From assembly GCA_900542035.1 (NCBI GenBank), contig UQMJ01000009.1, forward strand, positions 1 through 64,000: a stretch of 64,000 nt of DNA. The letters are read 5' to 3'. The translations under genes and the position numbers were made by a program. Source of the stretch: an uncultured Clostridium sp. Its GTDB lineage: Bacteria > Bacillota > Clostridia > Lachnospirales > Lachnospiraceae. This document shows, piece after piece, positions 14,968 through 24,915 of the stretch. Under the pieces are notes generated by a model. It was not told the DNA's origin. It was given only the letters and a program-made list of their open reading frames with translations, and did no database searches. Position 1 is the stretch's first letter. Each line of letters starts with the position of its first letter.

Positions 14968-17224
14968 AAACACGATTCTCCTGCTCTTGTCTGACTCTGT
15001 CCTGATATGCTTTTGGAGTAATTCCCACATATTTGTTGAATACCCGAATAAAGCTGTTGGAGGAATTGAATCCAACCATGGCGCTCAGATCCACGATTTT
15101 GATGGAAGGGTGGTTAGTCAGGATTTCTTTTGAACGCTCAATGCGGTAGCGGTTCAGGAAGTCTTTGAAGTTATTATCACTAAGCTGCTTAAACAAGATT
15201 CCGCAGTATTTCGGGGAAATGTTTAAGTAGTCAGCCAGGTCATTGAGCATAATATCATCGGAGTAATTCTTGTAAATATACCCCAGCATTTTATTTAGCA
15301 GTTCCTGATCCCTGCTGTTTTCCCGCTGTCGGACCGTCTGGATAATGGCTTCCAGAATGTCTTTAATTTCAATAAACACTGCAGAATCATTCCAGTGATT
15401 GTAGAGATAGCGGTAATCAATCTTTTTCCCTAAAAATTCTTCCGGAGAGGTTTTCATTTCCTGGAAAATACGGGAAATCGTGCCAATCAGCGCATAGATC
15501 AGATTTTGAAGCGTTTCTCTGGACAGATCTTTGTCACGGATATTTTCCCGAATAATGGATTCAAAAATCTCAATGGTTTCTGGTTTCCCCTCCAACGCGC
15601 ATTGAATCAGTTTGTTTTCGGTCTGCAGAGGATAGGAATAAGTAACTGCATCAATAGAAGAAATCTCCCGATAGGTAATGAGCCTGGATTTTGCGTGGAG
15701 AAACCGGAACTCCAGGATTTTTAAAGCTTCCTGATAACAGGTGTGAAGCTGCTTAATCCCGCTGTGAATATCGGAAAGCACAATTCGGTGATCCGAGTCC
15801 AGAAGAGCGTGGTTATCTTCCATTAAACGCAGAATCCGCATTAAAATCTCACTGGCGTTTTCCAGGGAGTCTGTCTGGATGATTAAGGCATAGCGGTTAT
15901 AATCCAGGTTAATGTAAAACAGGTTGGGATTATGAGCCGTTACGTCGTAGGCAGTGCCTTTTTGAAGGGCAATTGCCTGATAGGAACGGTCATCCTCCAG
16001 ACACAAAGTTTCCCCGATGGCAACGCAGTAATTTGCGTCGGGGCGCTCAAAAGGAAGCTGCATATCTGGGGAGACTTTGGAAGAAAACAAAAGTTCCTTG
16101 CAGCACTGGATAGACATAAGAGAGTCATTTTCTTCCATAGTTTCATGGAGCCTGCTTCCCAACTCTGTGATTTTCTCCATATTTTTCCGGATGATTTCAA
16201 ATTCATTTACGGATTTCCCGCTTTTTTCCAACAGAGGCGATGATTCCAGAAGCTCTTTTACCGGATGGTATAAAATCTCCACCAGAGAACAGCTTAAAAT
16301 AAGCGCCAGGATAATAAACAGGCATACAATTAAAAGAAACGTCATCATTTTTTTGATATGGAGAGGCAGAGGCGGATACTGGCAGGCAATGGACCAATTC
16401 AGGTGGGGAATCTCCAGAACCATCAGGTATTGTCCCTGGACTTCCTGGGGTTTGGAAAAATCCACACTTCCTGCCGAAGCGGTCAGCTGTTCATAAATCT
16501 GGCCAGCCTGGGAGACCGATTCTTCACTTTCATCCGAATAGGCAAAAATCCCAGATTCATTATAGAGAAAGAAGGAACTGCTGAGCGGATCCAAAACCAG
16601 GGATTCAATGGGAATGGTAACAAAAAATAAATAAGGGTGCTGGCGTCCTTTGTTTTTTACGATATACTGGATGTTTGCCAATTTACCGGTTTCCGGATCG
16701 TATTCAGGGAAAGCGACCGGATCTTCGCTTTCCTGAAAGTGATCAATAAGATTTAAAAAGTCCTGCTCCATAATGGAGTGAAGCCGGCAGTATTGTTCCA
16801 GATCCATAGAACCCTCGCCAGTCAGAACCATATTGGTAATGGTTCCATGAAAGGCCCTCGGATTTAACGGAGCGACAGCCAGCTGATATTCAATCTGAAG
16901 AATATCTGTGGTAGCGGCCTGCAGGCGCTTCGAGGCGTTGATTGCATTAAAATAAAATTCGGGAAGGGATTCGGAATCTACCCAATCCGTAATTTCGTCT
17001 CCCTTGGTGCAGGAACCAATGGCATTGATAATGACATTTACAGAAAGGGAAGACAGATTTTTCTGTGAATTTGCCGATTGCTCCAAATAATGAGAATAAT
17101 CGGACTTGGACTGGCGGTTCAAAAACCAGCCAATCAGCGTACAGACAATCAATGAGGTAGCCAGCACAATGGCAAAAAACAGGCGGTACAGGGTAAGTTT
17201 ATAGGTTCCATGGGATTTTTTCAT
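14966..17224 (-). CDS. Membrane AraC-type regulator of the sulfated-glycan locus
   Basis: Protein of 752 residues. Two membrane segments (about 11-33 and 297-320) bracket an extracytoplasmic Cache-like sensor region, followed by a linker and a C-terminal AraC/XylS double helix-turn-helix (about 645-745: IMLNDLADYLNISPKYCGILFKQ and MVGFNSSNSFIRVFNKYVGI, given in part). This plan is common next to LplB/LplC-type ABC importers in Lachnospiraceae, where the sensor recognises an oligosaccharide outside the cell. It sits 26 bases downstream of the sulfatase gene at 17251 and probably controls that gene and the divergent ABC operon (inference from position). Confidence 0.88.
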   Translation of the reverse strand: MKKSHGTYKLTLYRLFFAIVLATSLIVCTLIGWFLNRQSKSDYSHYLEQSANSQKNLSSLSVNVIINAIGSCTKGDEITDWVDSESLPEFYFNAINASKRLQAATTDILQIEYQLAVAPLNPRAFHGTITNMVLTGEGSMDLEQYCRLHSIMEQDFLNLIDHFQESEDPVAFPEYDPETGKLANIQYIVKNKGRQHPYLFFVTIPIESLVLDPLSSSFFLYNESGIFAYSDESEESVSQAGQIYEQLTASAGSVDFSKPQEVQGQYLMVLEIPHLNWSIACQYPPLPLHIKKMMTFLLIVCLFIILALILSCSLVEILYHPVKELLESSPLLEKSGKSVNEFEIIRKNMEKITELGSRLHETMEENDSLMSIQCCKELLFSSKVSPDMQLPFERPDANYCVAIGETLCLEDDRSYQAIALQKGTAYDVTAHNPNLFYINLDYNRYALIIQTDSLENASEILMRILRLMEDNHALLDSDHRIVLSDIHSGIKQLHTCYQEALKILEFRFLHAKSRLITYREISSIDAVTYSYPLQTENKLIQCALEGKPETIEIFESIIRENIRDKDLSRETLQNLIYALIGTISRIFQEMKTSPEEFLGKKIDYRYLYNHWNDSAVFIEIKDILEAIIQTVRQRENSRDQELLNKMLGYIYKNYSDDIMLNDLADYLNISPKYCGILFKQLSDNNFKDFLNRYRIERSKEILTNHPSIKIVDLSAMVGFNSSNSFIRVFNKYVGITPKAYQDRVRQEQENRV

Positions 17225-17250
17225 TGCAGCAACAGTCCTTTATGAAAATG

Positions 17251-18729
17251 TCAGTTTGTCTTTCGGAGACTCTGGGAGTATACTTCTACTGCGCTTAATC
17301 CTTCGTGATTCTGGAAACCAAGAGGATGATGGCGGTAGGCAGAGGCGTCAGAGCAGGCAAGGCGGAAAAAGTCATCATTTGTTCGGCTTACGTGTTCTTT
17401 TAATTTCTGACGATAAGTTTCTAAAACGGAAGCGTACTCTGGAAGCCGCGCCAGGTTCTTCTTTTCCAGGCGATCCGTTCGTAAATCAAACAGTTCTTCG
17501 CTGTCCGGCTCCAGGTAGCAGGTGTATTTAAAGTTTTCATCGCAGATCATCCGGCCAGGAATGGTGTAATCTCGGAATTCATCATGCCATTCAGATGCAA
17601 CGTAGTCGTTGAAAGCGCGTTGGCACGCTCCTTTTAAAGAGGCCAGCTGACTGGTTCCGGCAAATTCCTGATTCAAAATACCGGCATGATCCAGCATGGT
17701 TGGAAGCAGATCCAATAAAGAGAACATTCCTCCGATTCGCCTTCCACCAGCGATTCCAGGGCCGCAGGCAAAGAAGGGAACCCGATTGCTTTCCTCATAG
17801 AAAACTCCGTATTTTGTAACCATATGGTGAGCAGCCATTCCTTCGCCATGATCGGCAAAGAAGAAAATAGCCGTATTGTCGGCTTTTCCGCTTTCTTCCA
17901 GGGCCTGCAGAATTTTGCCAATCTGCTTATCTACCATATTTAAATAATAATAGTAAGCATACAGATAATACTGGTAATCCTGGGGAGTCCAGCGGCTCGC
18001 ATGGCGAAGGCGTCTGTGGGCGCAGCACAGATACTGGATAAACGGAGGGCGGTTTTTTATGTCGTCGAATTCAAAGTTTTCCGGCAAAGGAGGGAGTTCT
18101 CGGTCCAACGGGAAATCAGCAGGATTTACCCCATTTTGATTTTCGCCGATATATCCGCAGATGTTGTGGGGATTCTGCAGATCTGCCACAGCTAAAAATG
18201 GCTGTTCCATGTTTGCAGCATCGTTTTTCAGCCAGCGGACCGTTTTCTGGGTCGTATCGACATCTAAATAGGTTTCATAATCAAAATTAATGGCGGGATT
18301 TGTGCGGTCGATTTTGATTTCGACATCCGGAACAACCTGAAATCCTTTCAATGCCCCATAGTCATGGGTCTTTCCAAAATGTACACACGTGTAACCAGCG
18401 TTGGAAAAAAATTGGCCCATGGCCGGAATCTCTTCTGAGATAGTTGGAAAGGTTTCTGGAGTTTTGGAAAGGTCGTCGCCTTGATAAAACGGATAGCGCT
18501 GCGCTGGCAGATTACTCCGAACCATAGTTTCATGCGGGTAGCGAGAGGTCCAGAAGGATGCGCGGGCCGGCTGGCACAATGGACATGGAGTATAGGCATT
18601 TTCATAGACGGCAGAACGTTCAGCCAGGCGATCCAGGTTTGGCGTATGGGAATAGGAATTGCCGTATGTACGTAATGCAGCAGCGGAAAGCTGATCGCAA
18701 ATAATAACCAAATAGTTTGATGGATTCAT
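17251..18729 (-). CDS. Type I sulfatase, cytosolic (1)
   Basis: Sulfatase of 492 residues that hydrolyses sulfate esters using a formylglycine. The maturation motif CQPAR has Cys52 (CXPXR), preceded by the metal-binding Asp in VIICDQLS, with a second metal site in IFFFADHGEGMA (near 290). There is no signal peptide, so it should act in the cytosol after sugar uptake. The Cys is of the type matured by anaerobic radical SAM enzymes (anSME); no such gene is in this window. It is transcribed with the AraC-type regulator and divergently from the ABC importer, placing it in a sulfated-oligosaccharide pathway. The exact substrate is unknown. Confidence 0.92.
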   Translation of the reverse strand: MNPSNYLVIICDQLSAAALRTYGNSYSHTPNLDRLAERSAVYENAYTPCPLCQPARASFWTSRYPHETMVRSNLPAQRYPFYQGDDLSKTPETFPTISEEIPAMGQFFSNAGYTCVHFGKTHDYGALKGFQVVPDVEIKIDRTNPAINFDYETYLDVDTTQKTVRWLKNDAANMEQPFLAVADLQNPHNICGYIGENQNGVNPADFPLDRELPPLPENFEFDDIKNRPPFIQYLCCAHRRLRHASRWTPQDYQYYLYAYYYYLNMVDKQIGKILQALEESGKADNTAIFFFADHGEGMAAHHMVTKYGVFYEESNRVPFFACGPGIAGGRRIGGMFSLLDLLPTMLDHAGILNQEFAGTSQLASLKGACQRAFNDYVASEWHDEFRDYTIPGRMICDENFKYTCYLEPDSEELFDLRTDRLEKKNLARLPEYASVLETYRQKLKEHVSRTNDDFFRLACSDASAYRHHPLGFQNHEGLSAVEVYSQSLRKTN

Positions 18730-18794
18730 GGTATCCCCCTTCTTTCTTTTTGCAAATTGGATAAAAATAGATAAAAAATGTAGCTTTTAGTAGA

Positions 18795-18823
18795 AATATA
18801 ATATAAAAAGTAACAAAAATCAA
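18795..18823 (-). promoter_or_regulatory. Promoter of the leftward sulfatase-regulator pair
   Basis: On the minus strand TTGATT (18823-18818), 17 bases and TATATT (18800-18795) lie about 65 bases before the sulfatase ATG. The 253-base divergent region also contains A/T-rich inverted repeats (for example around 18868-18890) but no rightward promoter that I can assign with confidence. Confidence 0.55.
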
Positions 18824-18982
18824 CGAAATCATACTCTTTGATGATGAACTTGAAAAATGATGATTCTTTTTTGGGGTAAAAAGAAGCCGTTTTGAAAAAC
18901 GAAGATTTACTTTTTGAGCAGGTCAGAGGTAAAGTAACAATACAAATTGCGTGCACGCCAAAAAGATAAAGGGGGTTTCTTG

Positions 18983-19939
18983 ATGAAACGACATCCAAAA
19001 CAACAAGAACCAAAAGTGCCATTGGGACAGCGGGTAAAAATAGGAGCAAAAAGTATGGTAAAGAATTATCAGCTTTATTTGCTGCTGCTGCCTGGGCTGT
19101 TATGGTTCCTAGCGTTTGCTTACAAACCAATGGCAGGACTTCGGATCGCTTTTTACGACTATAATATTTTCCGCGGATTTGAAGGAAGTGAATTCGTAGG
19201 CCTGAAAAACTTTGTGGATTTCTTGACCGGAAGAGATTTTATCCGTGTATTTAAGAATACGCTGATGATTTCATTCTGGCAGATTTTAGTCTGCTTCCCA
19301 GTTCCGATTTTGCTTGCAATCTGCGTAACAGAAATGAAAAATAAGTTTGTCAGCAAAATGACCCAGACGGCAACGCTGCTTCCGCACTTCGTATCAGTAG
19401 TAGTGGTCTGCGGTATGGTAGTAAACTTCCTGTCTCCAAGTACTGGTATCATCAACATGATTATTGAGAAATTAGGATTTGAGCCGGTATACTTTATGGT
19501 ACAGCCTCAGTATTTCAGGGGAATTTATACAGGAATGACACTGTGGCAGAATGCAGGTTTCAACGCATTGGTGTTTATTGCAGCTATTATGGGAATCGAT
19601 CCGCAGCTTTATGAAGCGGCAACCGTGGATGGAGCCGGAAAATGGCAGAAAATTAAAAACATTACGCTTCCGGCAATTACACCAACCATTGTTACCATGT
19701 TCGTTTTAAACATTGGAAAGATGGTAAAAGTCGGATATGAGGCCATTTTGCTTTTGTATCAGCCATCTACTTATGCAACCGCAGACGTAATTGCTACATA
19801 TTCATACCGTTTGGGATTTGAAAATGGAAACTACGGTCTGGCAACCGCAGTTGGATTGTTTGAGGCGTTGGTTGCACTGGTTCTGGTAACATTATCGAAC
19901 TGGGTAAGCCGCAAGATTACGGATACCGCGCTTTGGTAA
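18983..19939 (+). CDS. ABC sugar importer permease (LplB type)
   Basis: Inner-membrane permease of about 318 residues with six or so membrane segments. The EAA loop that contacts the ATPase is visible as YEAATVDGAGKWQKIKNITLP near residue 212. Its family (LplB/YtcP-side, polysaccharide and disaccharide importers) pairs with the next gene. The start ATG 18983 follows GGGGG with normal spacing; a longer frame starting at 18947 lacks a ribosome site. No ATPase gene is present in the locus, so a shared MsmX-type ATPase elsewhere is expected. Confidence 0.9.
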   Translation: MKRHPKQQEPKVPLGQRVKIGAKSMVKNYQLYLLLLPGLLWFLAFAYKPMAGLRIAFYDYNIFRGFEGSEFVGLKNFVDFLTGRDFIRVFKNTLMISFWQILVCFPVPILLAICVTEMKNKFVSKMTQTATLLPHFVSVVVVCGMVVNFLSPSTGIINMIIEKLGFEPVYFMVQPQYFRGIYTGMTLWQNAGFNALVFIAAIMGIDPQLYEAATVDGAGKWQKIKNITLPAITPTIVTMFVLNIGKMVKVGYEAILLLYQPSTYATADVIATYSYRLGFENGNYGLATAVGLFEALVALVLVTLSNWVSRKITDTALW

Positions 19940-19949
19940 GGAGGATGAC

Positions 19950-20846
19950 ATGAAAAAGAAAAAACATCAGGGTCAGGTCATCGGAACAGGCGAGAAGATT
20001 TTTAATGTTACCATGATTATTGTGGGAATTTTAATCTCCCTTGTGGTGCTTTACCCCATTTATTACGCGCTGATTGCATCACTCAGCAAGCCGCTTTACG
20101 TAGAAAACGGTTCGGTTATGTTCTCAATCAAGCATTTTACGCTGGAAAGCTACAAACAGGCAATTGCAAAGCCTGGTATCTGGATGGCTTATGCGAACAC
20201 GATTTTTTATACGGTAGTTGGTGTAGCGGTCAATATGTTCTTTACAACGACTATGGCGTATGCGCTGTCTAAGAAGCGCCTGGTATGCCGGAAGTTCTTT
20301 ACGCTGGTTGCAATTTTTACCATGTGGTTCAATGCGGGCATCATTCCAACTTACCTGAATTTCAAAGACTTCGGACTTTTAAATACCAGAACGGCAATTA
20401 TTTTGGGATTTGCCATCAACACCTATAATATGGTAATTATGAAGAGCTTCTTCGAGCAGGTTCCATATGAATTGGAAGAAGCGGCATTTATTGATGGGGC
20501 AAACCATTTTACTATTTTTTATAAGATTTTCCTTCCGCTGTCTAAACCGGCATTAGCAACTGTGGGCCTGTTTTATGCAGTAAACCGTTGGAATAGTTAT
20601 TTCTGGGCAATGCAGCTTTTGACAGACGATACAAAGGCTCCGCTGCAGGTTATGTTAAAGAAGATGATTGTAGACAGGGTAGCCAATGCCTCGGATGCGG
20701 CGCTGGTTACAGCAGAATCGCTAAGTTCCCCGACTACGGTTATTTATGCGGTTATTATTATCGCAATCATACCAATGCTGGTAGTGTTCCCATTTGTTCA
20801 GAAATACTTTAAATCCGGACTTACGGTAGGCGGAGTAAAGGGTTAA
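19950..20846 (+). CDS. ABC sugar importer permease (LplC type)
   Basis: Second permease of the importer, 298 residues. It has a conserved first membrane helix and an EAA loop, LEEAAFIDGANHFTIFYKIF, near residue 173. MalG/LplC-type subunits end in a short cytosolic tail such as the one seen here (KSGLTVGGVKG). It begins 11 bases after the first permease with AAGGAGG before the ATG, so the two are cotranscribed. It forms the membrane channel with the LplB-type partner. Confidence 0.92.
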   Translation: MKKKKHQGQVIGTGEKIFNVTMIIVGILISLVVLYPIYYALIASLSKPLYVENGSVMFSIKHFTLESYKQAIAKPGIWMAYANTIFYTVVGVAVNMFFTTTMAYALSKKRLVCRKFFTLVAIFTMWFNAGIIPTYLNFKDFGLLNTRTAIILGFAINTYNMVIMKSFFEQVPYELEEAAFIDGANHFTIFYKIFLPLSKPALATVGLFYAVNRWNSYFWAMQLLTDDTKAPLQVMLKKMIVDRVANASDAALVTAESLSSPTTVIYAVIIIAIIPMLVVFPFVQKYFKSGLTVGGVKG

Positions 20847-20865
20847 AAAGAAAAGGAGAAAGGTT

Positions 20866-22482
20866 ATGAGAAAACAACGCGTAATGTTACTGGCGCTGGC
20901 AGCTGCCATGACAGCATCACTGGCAACTGGATGCGGCGGAAAGAAAGCAGAAGAAAAGACAGAGACCGGAACTGAAACCGGAGCAGCAGTAGAGGAAACA
21001 TTAGAAGGAAGTCTGGTAAGCGCAGAGCCAAAGGAATTTACCATCTTCCTGAACTTTAACAATATGCCGTTTGATCCTTCCTGGCAGGTTTGGCAGGAGG
21101 CAGCAAAAAGAACGAATGTCAGCTTAAAAGGAACGATTTCCAAGACCAATTCCAACGAGGAAGAGGCGTTTAACCTGATGTTAAGCTCCGGACAGCTGGC
21201 AGACATTATCGGATACGTAGATGCATCCGAGCTGGAAAAACTGGGACGCGACGGCGGTCTTATTCCATTAAATGATTTAATCGACAAGTATGCTCCAAAT
21301 ATTAAGCGGGTTCTGGAAGAAGACGAGAGATACCGTCAGGCGGCCACTTCTCTGGACGGCAATATTTATTACCTGCCAAAGAATCAGGAGCTGCGTTCTG
21401 CTGAGTACTGGTGGATCCGGAAAGACTGGCTGGACAAGCTGAATCTGGAAGTTCCTACTACAGTAGACGAACTGCATGACGTATTATATGCATTCCGCAA
21501 CAACGATCCAAACGGCAACGGCCAGAAGGATGAAGTTCCGTTGTTTGACCGCGCTGGCTGGAAAATGCCGGAAGAGTATCTGTATCTGTGGGATACCAGT
21601 ACCACCTTCTATCCAAGAGACGGAAAAATGACATTCGAGCCGATGGAAGAGAATTTTAAAGACGGCGTAAGAGGAATGATTCAGTGGTATGAAGAAGGTA
21701 TTATTGACCCTGAGATCTTTACCAGAGGCGCATCCAGCCGAGACACTCTTCTGAGCGGCGACATGGGCGGCTGTACTCACGACTGGGTCAGCGCAGGAAA
21801 CTATAATACCTCTTTAGCAGAGGCAATTCCAGGATTTGAAATGGTTCCGTTCGCTCCTCCTGCAGACCAGCATGGAGTAGTGAAAGAAAGAGTCAGCCGT
21901 TATCCAGGTTCCGGATGGGGAATTTCTTCTCAGTGCAAAGATCCAGAAACGGTAATTAAATTTATGGACTACTTCTTCTCTGAAGAAGGCGACGAGTTAA
22001 TCAACTGGGGTATTGAAGGCGATACCTATACCAAAGATGCAGACGGAACCAAGCATTTTACGGATAAGGTGCTGAAGTCTGAATTAACTCCTCTTGGATA
22101 CCTTCGTTCTATCGGCGCACAGTACAGAATCGGTATGTGCCAGGACGGCGAGTACGAGAAAGCAACTATGACAGAAGTTGGCAAGCAGGCAAGCGAGATG
22201 TATGAAGCTCATCCGGAATGGTTTGGCGAAGATATGCCTCCTTATGCAGACGGAGAACTGGATCTGAAATACAGTGCAGACGTAGATACCGAATATAAGA
22301 ACATTATGGCAAATATCCAGCCATACGTAGAAGAAAAATTCCAGTCCTGGATTTTAGGAGTAAATGATTTCGAATCAGAGTATGACGAGTTTATTGCAGA
22401 ACTGAAGGCAAGAGGAATTGACCGCGCTCTGGAAATCAACCAGGAAGCATACGAGACTTATTTAAACAATGCTGGAAAATAA
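20866..22482 (+). CDS. Solute-binding lipoprotein of the sugar ABC importer
   Basis: Extracellular lipoprotein of 538 residues. The signal peptide ends in LATGC (lipidated Cys23), followed by a Glu/Thr-rich linker. The rest has the large LipO-type solute-binding fold used for oligosaccharides (SNEEEAFNLMLSSGQLADII, YYLPKNQELRSAEYWWIRKD, with YYLPKNQ typical of the family). It follows the two permeases and precedes a sulfatase, so it probably captures a sulfated glycan fragment; the ligand is inferred only from context. Confidence 0.92.
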   Translation: MRKQRVMLLALAAAMTASLATGCGGKKAEEKTETGTETGAAVEETLEGSLVSAEPKEFTIFLNFNNMPFDPSWQVWQEAAKRTNVSLKGTISKTNSNEEEAFNLMLSSGQLADIIGYVDASELEKLGRDGGLIPLNDLIDKYAPNIKRVLEEDERYRQAATSLDGNIYYLPKNQELRSAEYWWIRKDWLDKLNLEVPTTVDELHDVLYAFRNNDPNGNGQKDEVPLFDRAGWKMPEEYLYLWDTSTTFYPRDGKMTFEPMEENFKDGVRGMIQWYEEGIIDPEIFTRGASSRDTLLSGDMGGCTHDWVSAGNYNTSLAEAIPGFEMVPFAPPADQHGVVKERVSRYPGSGWGISSQCKDPETVIKFMDYFFSEEGDELINWGIEGDTYTKDADGTKHFTDKVLKSELTPLGYLRSIGAQYRIGMCQDGEYEKATMTEVGKQASEMYEAHPEWFGEDMPPYADGELDLKYSADVDTEYKNIMANIQPYVEEKFQSWILGVNDFESEYDEFIAELKARGIDRALEINQEAYETYLNNAGK

Positions 22483-22500
22483 AAAAGGATAGTGGAAACG

Positions 22501-23880
22501 ATGAAACCAAAAAATCTGCTTTACATTTTCGCGGATCAGTGGCGCGCCCATGCCATTGGAGCTGCGTGCGGAGATCCGGTTCTGACGCCTAATATGGATG
22601 CATTTGCAGCAGAAAGTATGTGCTGTACCAATGCAGTCAGTACCTATCCGCTTTGCTCTCCGCATCGGGCGGCGCTTTTAACAGGAAAATATCCGCAGAG
22701 CTGCGGAATGTGGACAAACTGTAAGATTGGCCTGGACGAAGTAGTAATGCTGAGACCTCAGGAGGTTACGATTTCAGACGTTCTCCATCAAGCCGGATAT
22801 GAAAATGCTTATATTGGAAAGTGGCATCTGGATGGAAGTGAAGAAAACTTCCATTCCAGACCGGCTTCCGGAGCACAGTACTGGGATGCGTATACACCGC
22901 CTGGAGAACGGCGCCATCACATCGATTACTGGCTTTCATACGGAGCGATGGATAATCATTTGAAGCCTCATTACTGGCATGATACAGATGAGATGATTTA
23001 TCCGGAGAAATGGTCTCCGGAGTTTGAGACCGACGCTGCCATTGATTATCTGGAGCACAGAGATAAAAGCAGGCCGTTCAATCTGTTTATTTCCTGGAAT
23101 CCGCCTCATCCGCCCTATGATTTGGTGCCGGAAAAATACATGAAGTTGTATGAAGATACAGAGATCCCGTTTCGGGAGAACGTACCGGAAGAGTGGAGAA
23201 AGGATGAGGAATACCAGAAAAAGAGGCGGGAGTATTTCGCTGCAGTCAGTGGCTTGGACGAAAATTTTGGCCGCCTGATGGATTATCTGAAAGAAACGGG
23301 ACTGATGGAAGAAACGCTGATTGTTCTTTCAGCAGATCACGGAGATTGTATGGGTTCCCATGGACGCTATGGAAAGAACATCTGGTATGAAGAATCCATC
23401 CGGATTCCGCTGTATTTCCATGGGCCAGGCATTCCGGCAGGGGAAAGCGACGTACTGTTTGCCAGTCCGGATCATATGCCAACGCTGCTTCAGCTGCTTG
23501 GAGCAGAGATTCCGGATACGGTAGAAGGGAAGGCGCTGGGCGCCTATATTACAAAGACAGCCTGCGAGGAAGAAGAACCAGAATATGCATATCTATGTAT
23601 GTTTCCAGGAATGCCGGAATTAGTAAATCCTTACCGGAAAAGAGGGATGAATCCCAAATCGTTTGGCTGGCGGGGAATCCGCACCAAGACTCATACCTAT
23701 GTAGTTGACTTAGGATGTGAGCCGGAGGCAAAGCCCAGACGTCTGTTATATAATAATGCTTTGGATCCTTATCAAATGAGTCCGAAAGAACTTTCTCCCC
23801 ACGATCCGGAAGCAAAAAAGTATGAAGGCATTTTGAGACAGTATTTAGAAAAGCTGAACGATCCGTTTTTATTAACTTAA
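22501..23880 (+). CDS. Type I sulfatase, cytosolic (2)
   Basis: Sulfatase of about 459 residues. The formylglycine motif CSPHR (Cys52) lies in TYPLCSPHRAALLTGKYP, the first metal site is FADQWRAHA, and the second is VLSADHGDCMGSHGRYGK near 280. The protein lacks a signal peptide and should work in the cytosol on imported sugar. It is the last gene of the rightward ABC operon, 18 bases after the binding protein. An in-frame GTG at 22492 is an alternative start, closer to AAAGGA. It differs clearly in sequence from the divergent sulfatase, so the two may remove sulfates from different positions. Confidence 0.92.
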   Translation: MKPKNLLYIFADQWRAHAIGAACGDPVLTPNMDAFAAESMCCTNAVSTYPLCSPHRAALLTGKYPQSCGMWTNCKIGLDEVVMLRPQEVTISDVLHQAGYENAYIGKWHLDGSEENFHSRPASGAQYWDAYTPPGERRHHIDYWLSYGAMDNHLKPHYWHDTDEMIYPEKWSPEFETDAAIDYLEHRDKSRPFNLFISWNPPHPPYDLVPEKYMKLYEDTEIPFRENVPEEWRKDEEYQKKRREYFAAVSGLDENFGRLMDYLKETGLMEETLIVLSADHGDCMGSHGRYGKNIWYEESIRIPLYFHGPGIPAGESDVLFASPDHMPTLLQLLGAEIPDTVEGKALGAYITKTACEEEEPEYAYLCMFPGMPELVNPYRKRGMNPKSFGWRGIRTKTHTYVVDLGCEPEAKPRRLLYNNALDPYQMSPKELSPHDPEAKKYEGILRQYLEKLNDPFLLT

Positions 23881-23885
23881 AAGCA

Positions 23886-23958
23886 GGGATAAAAAGCTAT
23901 CACACTGATATGGAAGAGACAAGAAACTTCCGTTCAGCGGGATAGCTTTTTTATTCCC
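23886..23958. terminator. Bidirectional terminator between sulfatase and mecA
   Basis: A large stem (about 23886-23901 with 23941-23958, core AAAAAGCTATC/GATAGCTTTTTT) encloses a second hairpin (GGAAG/CTTCC). It lies between convergent genes and offers T-runs on both strands. Confidence 0.7.
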
Positions 23959-23990
23959 GATGCTGCAGATTTGGTATGAAACGGACCTAT

Positions 23991-24716
23991 TTACAGACCG
24001 GCTAATATCTGAAGCGCATTATCTGGAATTAATACTTCATAATGTTCTGCGTAGTAGGATTCTGTGGCGTAGTCGTGGCGGATTTTTGCTCCATATTCGG
24101 CCATCGTGTTGCAGACCCTGTTAAAATCAGAGGTATCTGCCGGCTTTTTCAGAACCAGATAATAAGGCCCTTCTTCCGGCTTTTTATAAAGGATGCTTTC
24201 GCCGGAAAATTGTCCTCCAACGGCCCTGGCCGCTTCGCTGATTAAGTCCAGCTTTGAAAAAGTAAAAATCCGGAATGTCTGGGAAAGGTCTGGGGTTTCT
24301 TCCGTTTTGGAACGGTCAGGGGAAGAATCCTGGGACGGATCCAGCCCGTGAAGGAGATCCAAAATACCGTCCGCTCCTTCTAAAAGTTCTGTGGCAAGGC
24401 TGTCCAGAAGAGAACTTCCGTCTTCGCCAGAAGGCGAAAATTTGGAAAAACGGGTATCTAATTCTTCCGGATCTTCTACTTTTGTAATAACCAGCATAAC
24501 GCTTTCGTTGGAAAGGGGGATGGCTTCTACCATTAATGGGATGTCTTCCGCCTCAAATCCAACCTCATTTGACGCTTTCTGGATCATCTCACGAAACAGC
24601 TTTCTGGCTTTTTCACTGCCGTAGGCAAGTTCCCCTAAGTTTAAATTGCGTACGCTTAAGTCAAAGCTGGTAAGGGTGCAGCGGATCTGGTTTTCATTAA
24701 TCCGTTCTATTTTCAT
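23991..24716 (-). CDS. mecA: MecA-type ClpC adaptor protein
   Basis: Cytosolic adaptor of 241 residues. The N-terminal domain (MKIERINENQIRCTLTSFDL..., about 1-85) and C-terminal domain (FRIFTFSKLDLISEAARAV, about 145-240) match the MecA plan, joined by an acidic Ser/Pro-rich linker. MecA proteins select substrates for the ClpCP protease; in Bacillus the best known is ComK. No competence genes are nearby. It is monocistronic and faces the upstream sulfatase tail to tail. Confidence 0.88.
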   Translation of the reverse strand: MKIERINENQIRCTLTSFDLSVRNLNLGELAYGSEKARKLFREMIQKASNEVGFEAEDIPLMVEAIPLSNESVMLVITKVEDPEELDTRFSKFSPSGEDGSSLLDSLATELLEGADGILDLLHGLDPSQDSSPDRSKTEETPDLSQTFRIFTFSKLDLISEAARAVGGQFSGESILYKKPEEGPYYLVLKKPADTSDFNRVCNTMAEYGAKIRHDYATESYYAEHYEVLIPDNALQILAGL

Positions 24717-24857
24717 GGAAAATCACTTCCTATCTTTATAAGTCTGACGGTTTACAGGCAAATACGTATTGTAATCCGTAATATTACTATACTATATTTT
24801 ATCAGTAAATAGCAATTACTATGTTAAAAAAATTAAAAGTCTAAAAAAGTCTATTAG

Positions 24858-24886
24858 TTGAATATCAAAATAGATTATACTATAAT
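24858..24886 (+). promoter_or_regulatory. Promoter of the kinase operon
   Basis: TTGAAT (24858-24863), 17 bases, perfect TATAAT (24881-24886). The start codon is about 30 bases downstream. Two copies of AAAAGTCT lie just upstream, a possible regulatory repeat. Confidence 0.75.
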
Positions 24887-24915
24887 GAGATCCAGAGACG
24901 ACATCGGAGAGGGAG

